Source of the DNA: Dorea longicatena
Lineage (GTDB): Bacteria > Bacillota > Clostridia > Lachnospirales > Lachnospiraceae
NCBI RefSeq assembly: GCF_025150085.1
Contig: NZ_CP102280.1
Coordinates: 1,685,001 to 1,749,000 of the forward strand
DNA length: 64,000 nucleotides
Direction of reading: 5' to 3'
A program made the position numbers and the translations under genes. The notes beneath the pieces were generated by a model. It was not told the origin of the DNA and did no database searches. It was given only the letters and a program-made list of their open reading frames with translations. Every line of letters starts with the position of its first letter. Position 1 is the stretch's first letter. This document shows positions 63,881 to 64,000 of the stretch, one piece after another.

Positions 63881-64000
63881 AATGCTTTTTCTTCTACCTT
63901 CTCCACAACTTCGCCCTGCTTCTTATAGATACTGTTGCCCGGTACGAATCCTCTGACGCTTGACAATGGGTAGATGTTGCTGTGGCTTCCGATCACGGTT
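63874..64000 (-). CDS. Hexapeptide-repeat transferase (5' end outside the window)
   Basis: Only the last 41 codons are visible. VIGSHSNIYPLSSVRGFVPG and NSIYKKQGEVVEKVEEK form the last beta-helix coil and C-terminal helix of a left-handed beta-helix acyltransferase or carbonic-anhydrase-like protein. It stops with TAA at 63874-63876. The substrate cannot be judged from the fragment. Confidence 0.65.
   Translation of the reverse strand, partial: TVIGSHSNIYPLSSVRGFVPGNSIYKKQGEVVEKVEEKALW

Noticed and set aside
1..64000. CRISPR arrays, tRNA and rRNA genes
   Set aside because: No regularly spaced direct repeats, CCA-ended cloverleafs or rRNA-like sequence were noticed on either strand.

Overview
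The window reads as a chromosome segment of an anaerobic, low-to-mid GC Firmicute of the Lachnospiraceae type. The evidence is an intact Rnf complex, a biotin-dependent Na+-pumping decarboxylase operon, ispH overlapping a ribosomal-S1-like gene, methylglyoxal synthase, Gram-positive style capsule regulators (CpsB/CpsD/LCP), and strong GGAGG ribosome binding sites throughout. The genus cannot be fixed from sequence reading alone.

Region 1 (1-8.2 kb): energy conservation. A membrane-anchored NusG-domain-II protein (cut by the left edge) and the flavin transferase ApbE are divergently transcribed. A complete rnfCDGEAB operon on the minus strand is followed by a DUF2752 membrane protein and a small acidic membrane protein. 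ApbE is the expected enzyme for attaching FMN to the Thr of the TGAT/SGAT motifs seen in RnfD and RnfG.

Region 2 (8.3-13.3 kb): housekeeping. S1-like protein, ispH, cmk, an HI0933-type flavoprotein and an RpiR regulator, all minus strand. Region 3 (13.9-19.3 kb): a sodium-pump operon with an unusual subunit set, carrying both an acyl-CoA carboxyltransferase and an oxaloacetate/pyruvate-type carboxyltransferase with one biotin carrier, one beta and one gamma subunit.

Region 4 (19.6-31.6 kb): single-gene units. These are a POT-type peptide transporter, a 2-isopropylmalate synthase fused at its C-terminus to an AraC-type DNA-binding domain, an SSS symporter, mgsA, a PglD/NeuD-like acyltransferase fused to a NahK-like kinase, an old-yellow-enzyme remnant, a CytX-like permease and an aldo/keto reductase.

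Region 5 (31.7-36.1 kb): a graveyard of mobile and defence genes. It holds DUF2971, AbiGi-like and CpsB fragments, an IS110 element with a premature stop, and a decayed retron: 15-bp inverted repeats bounding a ~139-nt msr-msd-like RNA just upstream of a frameshifted, truncated reverse transcriptase.

Region 6 (36.2-62.7 kb): an AT-rich exopolysaccharide/capsule locus, entirely minus strand. It encodes glycosyltransferases, serine-acetyltransferase-like O-acetyltransferases, a CpsB phosphatase, two CpsD-like kinases (one truncated), a Wzz-like protein, an LCP ligase, the initiating phosphoglycosyltransferase, a Wzy-like polymerase, a pyruvyltransferase, a Wzx flippase and acyltransferase-3 proteins. 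It ends with a MenD-like ThDP enzyme paired with a shorter PYR-domain homologue lacking the catalytic Glu. The upstream end is broken (truncated CapF, AAA-ATPase-like fragments). The right edge holds a beta-hydroxyacid dehydrogenase and a partial hexapeptide transferase.

The most distinctive signals are the LeuA-AraC fusion, four very long (~200-240 nt) intergenic hairpins in two pairs with 29-31-bp stems and motifs shared within each pair, and the decayed retron.
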